Notes under the pieces: generated by a model
Seen by the model: the letters and a program-made list of their open reading frames with translations, nothing else
Told to the model about the DNA's origin: nothing
Database searches by the model: none
Shown: one piece after another, positions 1-12,898 of the stretch
Numbering within the stretch: the first letter of the stretch is position 1
Layout of the letters: each line of letters starts with the position of its first letter
Assembly (NCBI GenBank): GCA_000711775.1
Contig: ARYC01017287.1
Span: 1 to 64,000, forward strand
Source of the DNA: Oxytricha trifallax
Lineage: Eukaryota; Ciliophora; Spirotrichea; Sporadotrichida; Oxytrichidae
Length of the DNA stretch: 64,000 bases
Direction of reading: 5' to 3'
Program-made: the position numbers and the translations under genes

Positions 1-811
1 GAGGACCGAAAGTAGGCTCAAAATGGAGAAGTAAGTATGGCACCTTTTCAAAAGCAAGTTTAGATTTAAGAAGAAAAATGACCTAAAAAGCCAAGATTCA
101 CGACCCCAAGCAATTCCGGGGACCCCCAGGAAGCTTCGCTATTTTTGCTTAACTTGTTGAATATAGCGCCAAACATGGCTCAAGAGGTGCTGGTTGCGAT
201 GAGAACAGTGCAATCGCTAGTAAGCAAGACTAGACCAGCGTTAGTGAGAGAATAGGAATAGCACCTGGAAGTTTTCCACCTGATCTTTATAGTCTAAACT
301 CGAAATCGATCTTTGCAAAGTTAAGCAGGAAATCTTACACTTAGGAACAGCTTATCTCTGGTCCGAGAGGGGAGAGCATTGCTGCCACTCCTGTAAAAAG
401 TCGTCGTAATCAGAGATACACTCAGCTGTCACCTATCCTGGAAGCCCCGGAGGGCAGTGCTCAGCACGCATCGCTGCAGAAGCGCTTCGACGCCATCAGA
501 ATTTGCAGCTCCTCCAAGAAGGCTCGCAGCTAGCCAGAAACCCCTCTCAAATCGTCGTCGGCGCTCGCTCCATTACTTCAGAACCTGGCCAGCCTCAGGT
601 TGCAATCCACCTAACGTAAGGGCAGTGAGGTTTCAGGCGTTGCAGGTAGTAGAAGCAGGATTCCAATCACACCTAAACGTCTTCAGCTATCGAGTAGGGG
701 TGGGAGCAGCAGCTAAATGAGAGAGTACCATTAGTAAAGTAAGCAAATTCTACCTATTTACGCAAACTTTTAGAATGTTCAGAATCAAGTTAAGCAGGTA
801 AGAACGAGAAG
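1..811. other. GC-richer block upstream of a Tc1-like transposase fragment
   Basis: Base composition is clearly less AT-rich than in the rest of the window. With TAA and TAG read as glutamine, several frames stay open for long distances, for example from the ATG near 175 to a TGA at 718-720. None of these readings gives a protein I recognise. The block adjoins the transposase remnant on the same strand, so it may hold the missing N-terminal part of that transposase, including its DNA-binding domain and first catalytic Asp, in a shuffled or decayed form. This link is inference from position and composition only. Confidence 0.4.
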
Positions 812-1447
812 CAAGCAGCTATAGCGAATACTGGTGGTGGTTGCATCGAATCGCTATAGTAGTACACACCCATCGCAACGGTGCGCGAACAAGCCAACCA
901 ACGCCTAGGCAAGTATGGGGTCTTGGCAAGGAATCTCTCAATCGCGAAGGAGGCGACCAAGCGGCAGCAGTTCTCCATGAGTTTCGTGGCGGCCATCACC
1001 AAGGACAGGTTGATCTCGAGTCAGGTCATCGAGGGCGCCTTCGACGCCATGCTGTTCGAGAACTTCCTCTATCACACCCTGCGCCAGCTGCGCACTGACA
1101 AGGACCTCGCGTCGAAGAGGATCGTGCTGCTCATGGACAACGCAGTCATTCACAAGTATTCGGAGGTGTTGGAGACTGCTAGGAAGTTCAAGGTGACAGT
1201 CCTTTTCAATGCAGAGTATTCACCCTGGCTTAACCCCATCGAGCATTGTTCTCCTACATCAAGAGGCACCTTCGATAGGAGCAGGCTGATAGCAAGTAAG
1301 TATAGTATATACGTAACACTTTATAGGATCCACCTCGTGAAGCGGCTCTCGCAGATTCTGAAAGCCATGACCAAGACCGACGTGAACAAGCTCTGGGCCT
1401 TCAGCGTGAAGCAGTGGTGCAGCACCATCAAGCACGGCTTCGTTTGA
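812..1447 (+). pseudogene. Tc1/mariner-like (DD34E) transposase, C-terminal part, frameshifted
   Basis: The reading frame through 881-1246 encodes the second half of a DDE-superfamily endonuclease of the IS630/Tc1 group. LLMDNAVIH carries the second catalytic Asp and SPWLNPIEH the Glu, with exactly 34 residues between them. Upstream the frame is open through two TAG codons, but I find no convincing first Asp. After NPIEH, at about 1247, one base is missing. The next frame gives FSYIKRHLR, then a TAG read as Gln, then a probable 31-nt intron, and ends KQWCSTIKHGFV with TGA at 1445-1447. The gene is much more GC-rich than its surroundings. It would cut and rejoin element ends if whole. Here the frameshift and the missing N-terminus make it a relic, unless an unseen IES explains the break. 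No terminal inverted repeats were located. Confidence 0.72.
1296..1326 (+). other. probable 31-nt spliceosomal intron in the transposase remnant
   Basis: The segment begins GTAAGT and ends TATAG. It is AT-rich inside GC-rich coding sequence. Splicing joins AA to G and continues in frame as K-IHLVKRLSQIL up to a TGA stop. No direct repeat suitable as an IES pointer flanks it, so an intron is the simpler reading. Confidence 0.6.
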
Positions 1448-2744
1448 GGCAAATTTTGGCAACAATCGACAACCTACCAAGAGTGGCTAAGACAGCAAGA
1501 ATCGCGACGACGAGCGTGTAAATGATTAGATTAGCTTTAAAAACGAACTATTACATATTACACTTTTAAGTTTAATTTTAAATCAATCAAACCTTCCAAA
1601 CCATCACAGCCTCCCTCGCTTGCGCGCATTCGAGACACCAACTTCGTAGCTATAGCGTCATGGTGCAATTCAGAGCTTGTTTATAGCAGATTTGAGTAAA
1701 GTAAGGAGGAAAGATGCTCGATTGAATAGTTAGCAACTACAACACTCACTCCTACATGCTTACTACACCGACACGATTCGTATCCACTCTCTCAAATCGC
1801 GAATCTCTACAGCATTTGGACCAACATCAGCAACCAACTCATACATTCATCTTTATTGGTTGTTAGTTGTAGTCATTGGTGTGATTTAAAGTAGATTGTA
1901 TGATTCAACGCATTAATATACTAAAGTTTAGTGATTTGCTTGGGATTTTGTCAATTGGCTGGATTTGCTCAAGTTCTTCGTAACAGCTGGCTCCTGATTT
2001 GAAAATTGGTTTTAATTAATTAAATATTTATTTATCAAAATTCCTATCTTTTTCTATTTTATCAATATTACTTATTTTAATCAATATTTATTATTAATAT
2101 TTTTTTTAATTAATCTGGTATTTAGTTTTAGTGCAATTTTAAATTACTATATTTGCTTTGAATTATACTCTTCAAATAAAAAAATTCTAACTCAAAATAT
2201 TCTCACATTATATTAAGATATTTTACTGAATTTGATTTATTATATTTCGCCTAAAAAGTATACATAAATTATATTATAATATTGATTATAATAAAACTAA
2301 ACAAATTCTTTATAAAACTAATCATCCCTAAAAATATATAAACAATCTTTTTAATCTATTTCTCTTCTTGTCAAATGAGAATTATGTTAAATATTTAGTT
2401 TATAAAACACTCTACTCGGCTCATTAAATAAAGGTTATATGTGTTTTGCTTTTCAAAAAATAACATTTAAAGAGAATATTATTTCTTTAGAATTAAAAAA
2501 TATTAATTTTAGATTTAATTCTCTAAATTAAATAATTAACTCAACTTTTAAACCATTAAATTTGAATTAATTAAATGTTAATTATAAAATAATCTAATAA
2601 ATAAATTATTAGATTTGGATTTTAATTCAAGGCAGCGTTAACATTAAGAAACCATAAGTTTCTTAAAAAATTTAAGAATAAAACTTAACCAATATTTCTT
2701 CGTAAATTTCAATAAGTGACCATAACATTTAAATATAACTGAGA
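1448..2744. other. no gene seen: GC-richer tail, then AT-rich DNA
   Basis: From about 1560 to 2000 the sequence is still moderately GC-rich and may be the 3' side of the Tc1-like element, but no protein or inverted end was recognised. From 2000 to about 2740 it is very AT-rich with many stops in all frames and looks like ordinary germline-limited spacer. An earlier first block of gene A could be hidden here. Confidence 0.4.
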
Positions 2745-5700
2745 GTAGTCGAAGTTGAGAATGTTGCATAATTGGAAGATAAAGCAAGCGAGGATCCTAC
2801 AGATGATGGCAAAAAGAATGTATAGTCAATAATTAAATTCCAATTATTTTAAATTAATTTTAATAGCTTCATTGCTGTGTTTTTAAATGTTCTTAGTAGA
2901 GGGCAAAAAATAAATTTTAAAGTAATATTTGTTTTTAAAAGTATTTATTTTAAAACAAATTAGTTGTTAATATCTTACCAAACAAATTTTTAATTGTATA
3001 TAAAGCGTGAAAAATAATTTTTCATTTTTTAATTTAATTATTAAAATGCCCTACATCTCAACCAATATAAAGAATATGAAATTTAATTTAAGTTTTTAGG
3101 TTTTAAACTCAGAAATTAAAAATTAATTAAAATTTTAATTTTAAAAATCTAGTTTATAAGCTCTAATTTAATCTATAAATTGAAAATAGAAATAAGATAA
3201 AAAGATTGAAAAACAATCAAGCAGCAAAGACTTTTTCATGAATGATTTCACAGATTGCATAATAATACTTCATTAATAAATTTAATATTCAGATGTAGGA
3301 GGTAAAAAATATAGGCTCTCTCGCTTTCTTGGAAAGGGATCATCAGGAGAAGTTTATACTTTGTGAATATAAATTAAATGTTTTGTTTACCGAGGCGAAA
3401 GACTACAAACGTTTTAACTAAAAGTATTTTAAATAAGTTTGCAATAAAAAAGCTCGAGGATCAAACATTAATAAATATATATTATAAATTTTTATTTCTT
3501 AGTATATATATATGGGAAATAACTAATTTTATTAAGTAAGTTTGATATATGGGAATAAGTTTAATTAAATTGATATTTTAACACACTCCTTAGAAGATTA
3601 ACATCAATTTTTATAATTATTTTTAATTATTAAGGAATGAAAGAAATTTTGATAATGAAGCATGTTTAGAGCGAGTATCTGTGTGAATTACTTGATATTT
3701 ACAAAGATGAAGAATAAAAAGTTTGCATAGTCTCTGAATATGCATAACATGGAGATTTAAGAAGTTATACAAAAACTTAATTTAAGGACAAATAAATACC
3801 TGAAAATTTAAATAAATATATGTGTTATTTATATAATTTGGCAAAAGAGTGGTTAGCTTGTGCAATCTTAGGATTGAGAGAGTTGCACTCTAGAGGTATA
3901 ATTCATAGGGACTTAAAGCCAGACAACATATTATAAAGCAATAAAATCAAACTTAATTGTATATGGTTAATATTGTATCATTAATTAATGAAAAATTAAT
4001 AGTAATGAATCTTGAAACACAATTTTAAAAAATATTGCATTCATTCAATAGTAATTAATTTTATAAAAGAACTATTTATCGATCAAATTTAACAATTTCT
4101 TTATTTTTAGTTCTTTTAATTGAAAAAAAAGTACTTTTAAAAAAATCATCCTATTAAGTAAGCTCTATAATTCAAATTTATACAAGGTTTAGTTTCTAAT
4201 GAGCTATTTCATTAACTTTTTATTCTTACTTATATTTACAATATTGGTGTTTGATGAAAATAAAGTTAGAATTGCTGACTATAAATTATTAATTATTGAA
4301 ATTTCATTGAACAAAAAAGATTTTCAGCTTATATTTTAAGCGATTTAACTATGGACTTGCAAAGTTTAAAACTCCTTTTTTGTATTTTAACATTTTAAAG
4401 TTATTTGTGGATAATAACCAAGATGACTTAGTTCTAAGCTAATTTTTAATGTTTTTATCTATAAGTGTTAGATGGTGCAAAAGAGTTTAGGTCTCCAGAG
4501 ATTTAATTTCTTTAAATTATAAATTTCAATTTATATATATTTAATGATTGTTTCTGGCTATAACTACAATTCATCAACAGATATTTACTCACTAGGAATG
4601 ACTTTCATCATAATTTTAACTAAAAATGTTCCAACTATATAACAGATTTAAGATCCAAATTGGCTACCAGATATTCATGGCTTTTCATAAGAGTTTAAAT
4701 TTAATATTTATATTAGTTCCTTTAGATTCTCAAGAAAATTTATAATTATTTTATTGATTTAATGGTCTCTTATGAAAAAGATGAGAGGCCTAATGCAATT
4801 CAAATAATGTACAGTTCAGTATTTTCAAATACAGAAGTAATGATTGATTTTAAAAGAAGACAAGGAATTCTAGCTTTTTTTAAATATTATATTCTTAAAA
4901 TACATTTTTATCTTTGGGATTCCAGAATATACCACATAACTAATTAGAAAAATTGATATAGCAAGAGGTAGGATGTCCAAATTGCTAATTGCTGTTTTGT
5001 GATAAATGCATTACAAAAAAGAACGAATCTCCTTTCATTACTTTATAAAGTTTGTTATAGCATTAGCAAGATATTAACAAGAAAATTCTTTAAATTTTAT
5101 TAAAAATATATAGTATGTTTCATAAAACAGTTTGATTTTATAATATATAAATTGCAGGTAGTTTTGCAGAGGCTTTAGATGAAATTAAAGCTTTGCATTA
5201 TAGTTTTAATTTAATTTAATTAATTTAAAGAATTGAAATAAAATAAAAATTATCCCCATAATTTGCAAATTGTCAATTCAGAAGTTAATACAAATCCATA
5301 TCAAATTTATATATTTTATTTAAATTGTCCTTGATTAGGTTTAAGCAATTGTTTTTATAAATAAAATTTGATAGTAGTTTTTTTTAAAATTTATTGTTGA
5401 GATTAATCTGAGACATGAGAATATTTTATTTAAAATTATATAATTAATATTATTATTATTTTAGCAGAGACCCCCCTTTTGATTTAGTGGTAATATATTT
5501 GAAAAAAATAAATCCTTATAGTTGAAATTATTTCTTAATAAAAGCCTCAAGCCTATTTAAATAGTTTAAATTTTTAAATTTCCAAATATTCTTTCCAGCA
5601 ATTAACATATCATATAATTTAAATTATTTGTTCATAATATTTTTAAAAAATAAATCCTTTCTCTTTTGTTAAAACGATATATTTTGTAAAATTTATATAA

Positions 5701-8700
5701 AATATTCAAATAAAATTGATTTTATTTTAACTGTAATTTTTAAATAAATTTCTTTAATAGTTTAAATAGCCCAAAAATGAAAACTTATTTAGCTTTTTAA
5801 GATATAATTTTAATATTTAAAAATAGTATAGGAGTATTTCTAAAAATATTTTATTCGTATTATATTTTATATTTTGAAAAAGCTTAAATGCTTATCAAAG
5901 CTGATTTTTCTCATTCAACGAAATAATTTTTTTCAGTAAATAAATATTTTACTTTAAACTTAATTTTATTTCTAATTCATGAAATTAATATAATATTTTC
6001 TCGAAGGCAATACATAATATAGAACATCTATAAGAAGAAATTAAAAATCTCAATCAAGATGATATTAACAATGCAAAGCTTTAATTAATCAAATAATCAA
6101 GCCGACTCATCCATAATTTAGGATTTTATTAAGAAAAGGAAATTTAAACAGATAATTTGGCAAATGAACTTGAAAATTTACCATAACTTTAAGATCCAAA
6201 TCTTGAGAATGTATAATATTTTTAATATTGTTGTAATTTATTTGATTGACTGAAATAAATTATAAATTAATTACTTTTCTTTGTAGGTTGATAAAAACTA
6301 AAATGCAAATTATAATTTTCAGGAAATACCTTATTAAAATTGTGGTTCTTGTAAGTATATAAAATAATGTAAGAATCATTTAATCTACGGATAAATCTTA
6401 ATTTGAATAACCTTTGATTTTAAAAATTCAAGCCCATCTTAAATACAAATTTAAGTTAAAATTTAAATATTATATATTATGATTCATTCAACAAATTGAT
6501 AAGAATAAATTTGCTTTAGTATAACAATATCCAAAAGTATTTGTTTCATTTATATTTTTGAAATGTCATAATTAAACCAACTGAACTAAAGGAAGAGTAA
6601 CATAAATTAATTGAGAATAACTTCTTCCAATAAAAAGTTTTCTTAGGAAAATACTTCTATCCTTATATTTATTTTCTATAAACTCCAAAAAGATTTTTAT
6701 TTTCACATTTTATATTTTCCATTTTCATGAATTTCTGTTTGTATGGATATCAATCTAGAGTAATTTTAACTTTTTTAATTGATATTTTTGTATTGAAATA
6801 TAACCTAAATATTACTTATTATATTATATACTTTTGAAATAAATTATCTTAAAAAAAGGAAAAAAAAATAATTAAATTAAAGATCTTGTGTTATGATTAA
6901 ATAAAAAATTAATCTTTATTTTTTATTTTGTATAAAAATTGACAATTTCATAAAGCAGAACATAATTTTATTCAGTCAGTACTATAAATGTGAAAATATA
7001 CCTTTTTTAGGGTAGGAAAATCATATATGTCTATAGTTTCACTAATTGTAAAAGAATTAGAGGAATAAAAAAACTAATTATAATCGCTTTTAAGCCTAAA
7101 AGATACATCTCAATAAAATAAGTAATAGTAAAAACCATAAAAATAGAGAACGCACAGATCCTCAAATAGTATGCACATTTCTTAAAATAGCTCAATTTAA
7201 CTTAAATAAGTAAGCAAATAAAACTAGTAAAGTTTCTTCAATGTTAAAACTCCTCAAAGTTAAAGCTAATCAAGGAATGTTAGTAAGCTTAGTGATAGAA
7301 GATAATCAACTTCAGGCATAAAGATCAATTAGAATGAATTCCAATCTACTTAAATACTCTATAAATCTATCAATTAAAATCTAAAATATTTCATTAAGCA
7401 TGTTTAGCTTTTTTATTTCAAGTATATAATTTACTAATTAGATTTTAATTTATTTAATCCTTAAAGCTTTAATTAATTAATGAATTATTAGAACTAATAT
7501 TCAATTTTTTTTAAAAAAAGTATCCCATAATAAAGTTAATTGTGAACTATGAAGTGTATTATACATTAATATTTTAGTAATTTACATAAAGAGATCCCTT
7601 TTTAAGATAATTAATTGTTTAATTAATCATTAAATAATAGGCAAATACAATTAATATATGTTTTTATTAGTATTATGAACAATTAATAAATTAATTCAAT
7701 TAGGGGAAAGTACTAAAAATATAATATTCTTAGTAAATTCATTGTGGATAATAATTTTTTTAAAAAAATAGAGGATAAAGCTATTTAAATAAATAGATGA
7801 TCATAAAAAGCATTTTGTAGCTGTATTTATATAACAAGACCCTTTCTTAAAAGATTTCATCGCTCTCTATAATAATAATAATATAAAAGTTAATATCATT
7901 ACAAAATATTTTATTTAATATTAAGGTCTCTTAGAGAGAGGATTTCACTTGTGGAGGTAGTCGATTGAGTTATGGCTTTTTGAAAATGTTCATCTCTTTT
8001 AAATTGGTTTGAATAAAACTTCAAAAAGTGTATTAAGAGATATTCTCATCTCTCAAAATAAAAGAGACCGAACATTAAGAAAAAATCAAGGATATATATT
8101 CACTTTAAGTTATCGTTTTCTAGGGTATTACCAAAGTAAAATGACAAGCATTATGCTCTTCGTCTTCACGAATAAGTTAATATTTTTGACCTTTTCACTT
8201 ACAAATCTGTTCACTATGTACATTACAATATAACTTTTTAACAAAGTTATTTAAGACTCTCATAGCTTAGAAGTTGCAATTTAGTGATAAGAATGTTATT
8301 TTTGTAATATGCCTCGCAATTTTAGCCCTCTTTTGCTCATTCAATAAGACTCAAACCAGATAAACCTTTTACTTCCAGCAGCCTCTTGCAGTCTTACTCT
8401 TTCTGTCAGGCTGCTGCTGGGTAAGGAATCTCAAAATCCAAATGGAACTGACCTTAACTCTAAAGTTAAAGCAGGGGTGCCTAATAGTGAATCTCAAGAA
8501 CCAATAATGGACTTAAAGAACAATGTTCCGTGCCATATTAAAATTAGCCTAAATCCAGTTGGAATTCTAGTAATACCTGGCAAATCAAGAAGTGTCAAAA
8601 CTGGGCTGGAGCTTGAACAAGAGGAAGCAAAAACTTTTAATGACCTGACTCTTAATGATTCTGTCATAAATCACTATAAATATATTGCATATTTGATATA

Positions 8701-10760
8701 GAATTGAACAGTAAATATTAAAATTATTTGTTTTATAATACTCAAAAACATATCACTAGAATAAAGCAAGTATCCGTTAGATTTAAGAATCTAATTGATA
8801 TCCTAAAATTTTCTAAGATTTTAAACATTTTAATTATTTAAAGTAAACTTTTTAATGCTCGATATATGTATGTGGGTTTATAAAATGGAAGAAAGTTGAG
8901 TGATGTATGTCAAATTAATAATAATAACTCAATAGACAAATTAAATAAAAACAGAGTAGACCAAAAGAGAATTTAAATCATAAAAGATAAAAATAGTTTA
9001 AAATCAATTAATATTTCCCAAAACAATTCTTCAAAACTACAAGTTAAAAATACTAAAAATGCTATTTTAAAAAAATAATTTTTTGTGCCTATTAACAAAA
9101 TAAACTACTAAGATAATGACATGTTTGGAAATAGAGGGCTAAGCTTTTCACTTTTAAATGAGAATAATTAGGAAAATAGCCTTTTAGATCAAGCTCTTGC
9201 ATTAGATTATGTTTTATTCAATGCTTTTTAATTTTTAGAGTATAATAATTTAGTAGGTAAAGAAGTCAATTAGCATGAAGATTCTTTTTTAAAGGATTAT
9301 ATTCCTAATTTTACTATAAATTTATAATTTTAAAATATAGTTCATATTTTAATCGATTACTTTTTAAATTTTCTAATTGGAGGAATTTGAAATTCGAATC
9401 TAAATATAGAGCAACTATAAATGGGTTCAGTTTAATAGATTTAAATCTTTCCCTTAAATAACACATAAGTGGCTAGACTTTAGTCTTCATTCAAAGTGAA
9501 CAAGGCTAGGTATTTGGTGGATATTTGTCACAGCCCTGGCCGAAAAGTGATGGAAAAGCTAAAGATAAAAACGCTTTTATTTTCAATTTGAAAAAGAGAA
9601 GTATCTGTAAACAATTCTCATAAATTGAAAAAAGAATTCAAGGGAATAACGAGTAAATCAACGACACTTATGCATTTGAGCATAATCTACATCTATTATT
9701 TGCATTTGGAGAAGACATAAGAATTTTCTAGAACTGTGATAAAGATAGAAATAGCTACTGCAATCTTGGTGATACATATTAGTTCGGTCGGACATATCCC
9801 CTCCCCTAAGTTTACCTATCTTCCCAAGTTAAATTTATTTTATGATTGTTTTATTTTAAATGAAATGTTTCTTCCCCAAACTCTGATTGACTAGATAATT
9901 TAGTAATTAAAAAATATACGATTAAATTTGAACTAATTCATTAAATATTGACAACTTTTGTTTATTTAAATAGTAAATGATAAATTTCATTGCATCTATT
10001 TTTTGTTGTTGACTTGAGCATCTCATAGATAAAATAATAATAAATATTACATTTATCTTTCCTTAAAAATGGGCAATTTTATTGATTTTATGCATAAATA
10101 AAACTATTATATATCAAAAATCTTAGTTACTTTAATTTTACAAATAGTACAGCCTAATATATTTGTTTATATTTTTTTTATAAAATTTCCTATTATAAAT
10201 CGTATTATATTTATTCAAAAAAATTTTTTAAATTAATCCTTTGATGAATATTTAAGTCTTATCATTGTTCATATTTCTCATATGATTACCACCTTTAGAA
10301 ATAAAAAAAAAAAGAGAGACGGTTAAGGTTTAAATTTTTTTGGGAAATTTTTCAGATATTTTTCTTGCATATTTTCTCTAGTAAGCTATTCTCCATAAAT
10401 AATATGATGATAACAATTTGATTTAATATAATTAATTTTATGATTAATTGAATGATGATTGGGTAAACAAATTAATTTTAAATAAAAAAAATATAATTTA
10501 AGGATTACATAGACTTGTCAACCTTGGGTAGAAATTATATCCGACCAAATACATATGCATTTAATTAATGAATAATTTATTTTAATTAACTCAAAGAAAA
10601 TATTAATTTGTATTACCTGATGGAATGAAGGAAGATTCTAAAAATAGAGACACCTATATGGCTGGAGAAGTTAGGTTTATAGTTAAGGATATTATAATAT
10701 ATGCACTTATCAATAAATAATTATATATTTTAAGAGATTGTTTAATAAATAATTGGAATG
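2745..10760 (+). CDS. gene A: DYG-kinase/zinc/coiled-coil/TLDc protein (fragmented germline gene)
   Basis: Coding blocks in order: acidic lead (EDPTD, ending 2805); glycine loop GKGSSGEV (about 3330); FAIKKLED with the ATP-binding Lys (about 3451); helix-C region MKEILIMKH and hinge VCIVSEYA (3637-3810); RGIIHRDLKPDNIL (about 3893-3933); IADYG (4275-4355, split by an IES); RSPEI (about 4490); STDIYSLGMTF (about 4576); a CPNC...CDKC zinc-binding segment (about 4970-5010); a Glu/Gln-rich coiled coil (6004-6212); a Ser/Gln-rich stretch (7020-7390); and a TLDc domain (about 9115-9800 and 10620-10720, with VFGGYLSQPWP and YMAGEV). All catalytic kinase residues seen are canonical except DYG for DFG. 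A kinase with a TLDc domain suggests signalling linked to oxidative-stress or V-ATPase-type TLDc functions, but that is inference. No RING-like start was found, unlike the paralogs. Start and end are approximate. Confidence 0.75.
2806..3295 (+). other. IES in gene A, pointer CAGATG
   Basis: CAGATG occurs at 2800-2805 and 3290-3295. Removing 490 bp with one copy joins SEDPTD to VGGKKYRLSRF in frame and leads directly into the kinase glycine loop. Confidence 0.7.
3365..3386 (+). other. 22-bp IES in gene A, pointer TTTGT
   Basis: TTTGT occurs at 3360-3364 and 3382-3386. The uncut frame hits TGA at once, while removal of 22 bp gives GEVYT-LFTEAKDYK. The segment lacks GT-AG ends, so it is read as a very short IES rather than an intron. 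Confidence 0.55.
4283..4352 (+). other. IES at the DYG codons of gene A, pointer ACTAT
   Basis: ACTAT at 4278-4282 and 4348-4352. Removal of 70 bp joins RIADY to GLAK, making the DYG metal-binding motif. The same position is interrupted in genes C, D, E and F. Confidence 0.75.
8309..8707 (+). CDS. hypothetical protein inside an intervening segment of gene A
   Basis: A 132-residue frame starts at the ATG at 8309, reads two TAA and one TAG as Gln, and stops at TGA 8705-8707. It begins MPRNFSPLLLIQQD and contains PVGILVIPGKSRSVKTG. Composition is markedly less AT-rich than the flanks. A short inverted repeat lies within it. It ends in its own TGA between two blocks of gene A, so it is not part of that protein as read. 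It could be a germline-limited gene, part of an inserted element, or a block of some other gene. I recognise no family. The preceding stretch 7930-8235 also has gene-like composition, with a frame containing DRTLRKNQGYIF, and may belong with it. Confidence 0.4.
8375..8420. repeat. short GC-rich inverted repeat
   Basis: CCAGCAGCCT at 8375-8384 faces AGGCTGCTGCTGG at 8408-8420, with a loop of about 23 bases. It could form a stable hairpin in RNA or DNA. It lies inside the 8309-8707 open frame. Confidence 0.5.
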
Positions 10761-12617
10761 ATTCGAACAAGTTTCCACAAAACTTATAAGTAATAATAAT
10801 AATAATACAGGTAAATTATAAAGAATAAGGTAAGATTATATTAGGGTTTATTTTAAGCATATAAAATGACATCATATAATTTCATAATAGATTAAATTTG
10901 TTAATCACTAATATTTTTATAAATATTATATATTCTCTCCTTTTTCTTATTATTTTAATCATCATTAGAATATTTAAATTATTTAGTTTTTATTGAACTT
11001 TATAGCATAAAGTTATCATTATAAAATTGTAGGTTGATTAATTATATCAATGATTATAATAAAAAGCAAAGCTAAATATATTTAGATTTAAAAAACTATA
11101 ATTTAAAAAAAATGAATGGGTAAATAACAATTTTGATTTTTTAAAAAAATATGATTTAATATGATTTATTAAAGAGCCAAATGCATAAACAATTTCAAAT
11201 AAATACAAAAATTATATTTTACTTTAAGATTTTTGTGTAGTACAATTAAAATTACATTTAAAAGTTTAATTGATAATATTATTGTTTCATTGGTCAATAT
11301 TCAATCAGAATTCATTATATTACTAAAAAAATATTGAAAAATAAAAATTATATTAAATATAATCAATATTAAAATATAAATAATACTTTTATAAAATGAA
11401 GTCCTTTAAGAGTTATAAATATTATAAATAAACTTTTTTTTTATAAAAATACAATTAAGTCAAGATTATCCTTAAATATATAAATAATTAAATATTTATT
11501 ATAGAAAATTTATAAGAGTAAAAAAAACTGGAATTAATATAATAAATTATTTGTTTATATTTATAGACGAATCATATTTATAAAGTGAGTTAATTAAATT
11601 TATTTTTATTTACAAAGCATAATTTATTAATTAAAATTCAATGCATTTCATTTTAATCACTATAAAAATGTTGCTAAGTATGTATTTGATCCATATTAAT
11701 AAAAATTAATATTTATAAATAGCAAAAAATTATATGATTAAAATGCTTTAAACATTTTATAATAATTCTTTTCAAAAAATTGAAATAAATTTAAGAATAA
11801 AGAATATTCAAATAGTTATATTATGATATTGATTATTAGAATTTTACTAACTAAAAATTTATTAATAAACATCTTTGTTTGAATATAAAACTTTCTCTAT
11901 AAATCAATTTTATTAATTTGAGAAATTCAAATGCTTTATTTATATTTTACTGTATTAAAGTATAACCTTCATATTATTATGAATAATTAATCTTTAAACA
12001 GTTTAAAAATATCCTAAAAACTCTATATTAATAATTTCTTAATTCAAGAGATATTAGTAAATAAATAAAAGACTATTGTTTAATTTTTATTTAAAAAGTA
12101 TGAATATTTGCTTATAAAGCTAGAAATAAATATATATGTTAATTATTTTATTTTATAAAAAAAGTAAATAAACATTATTCAATAATATAAGATAATATAA
12201 TATAGGTGCAATTTATGATTTAAAAGAGGATTTTAATGGTTATAAATTTTACCTATAGTTAATAAATTTAATTTTTTAACAAATTAATAAAAAATAAAAA
12301 AATATTATTGTCTTATAATGTAAGTTGAAAATCTATTAATCATTAAAAAATGAAAATAATAAGAGAAATAAAAAAATTCGATTATATTATATTTTAAATT
12401 GTGATAAACTGAAAAAACATCAATTTATCTTAAAAATAATTAATATTAATTATACATTAACTCTTTTATAAAATAAGTTGTTTTATAGAAATGAATTTCA
12501 TATGTTACTTCTATAAAAAAAGAAAAAATTTTCAATATCTTATAATTATTCTTAAAGTTTTACCTTTCGCATTTTCGTAATTTATCATTAATATTATTAT
12601 TAACATAAATCTTAAAG
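10761..12617. other. AT-rich spacer between genes A and B
   Basis: About 1.9 kb of very AT-rich DNA with dense stops in all six frames under the ciliate code and no recognisable RNA gene. It contains only simple AT runs. I see nothing functional beyond the expected 3' and 5' flanks of the neighbouring genes. Confidence 0.5.
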
Positions 12618-12827
12618 ATGAGTAAACTACTTAAATGTGGAAAATGCGAAATTATTTTTAATACTGGTTAAAGAATGCCGATAGAACTTCCATGTACTGC
12701 CAAGATGTGCAAAAAAAGAAATGCCTGCTTGACTTGCGTAAAGATCTATATATAAGCTAGAAAAAAAGAAGATGGAACTTTTCCGTGCTGCTACAGTGAT
12801 CAACATACCATTTAACAAATATAAATT

Positions 12828-12898
<71 letters not shown>

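Noticed and set aside
841..1153. Overlapping open frames on both strands in the transposase region
   Set aside because: They are shadows of the GC-rich transposase frame that carries the D and E motifs.
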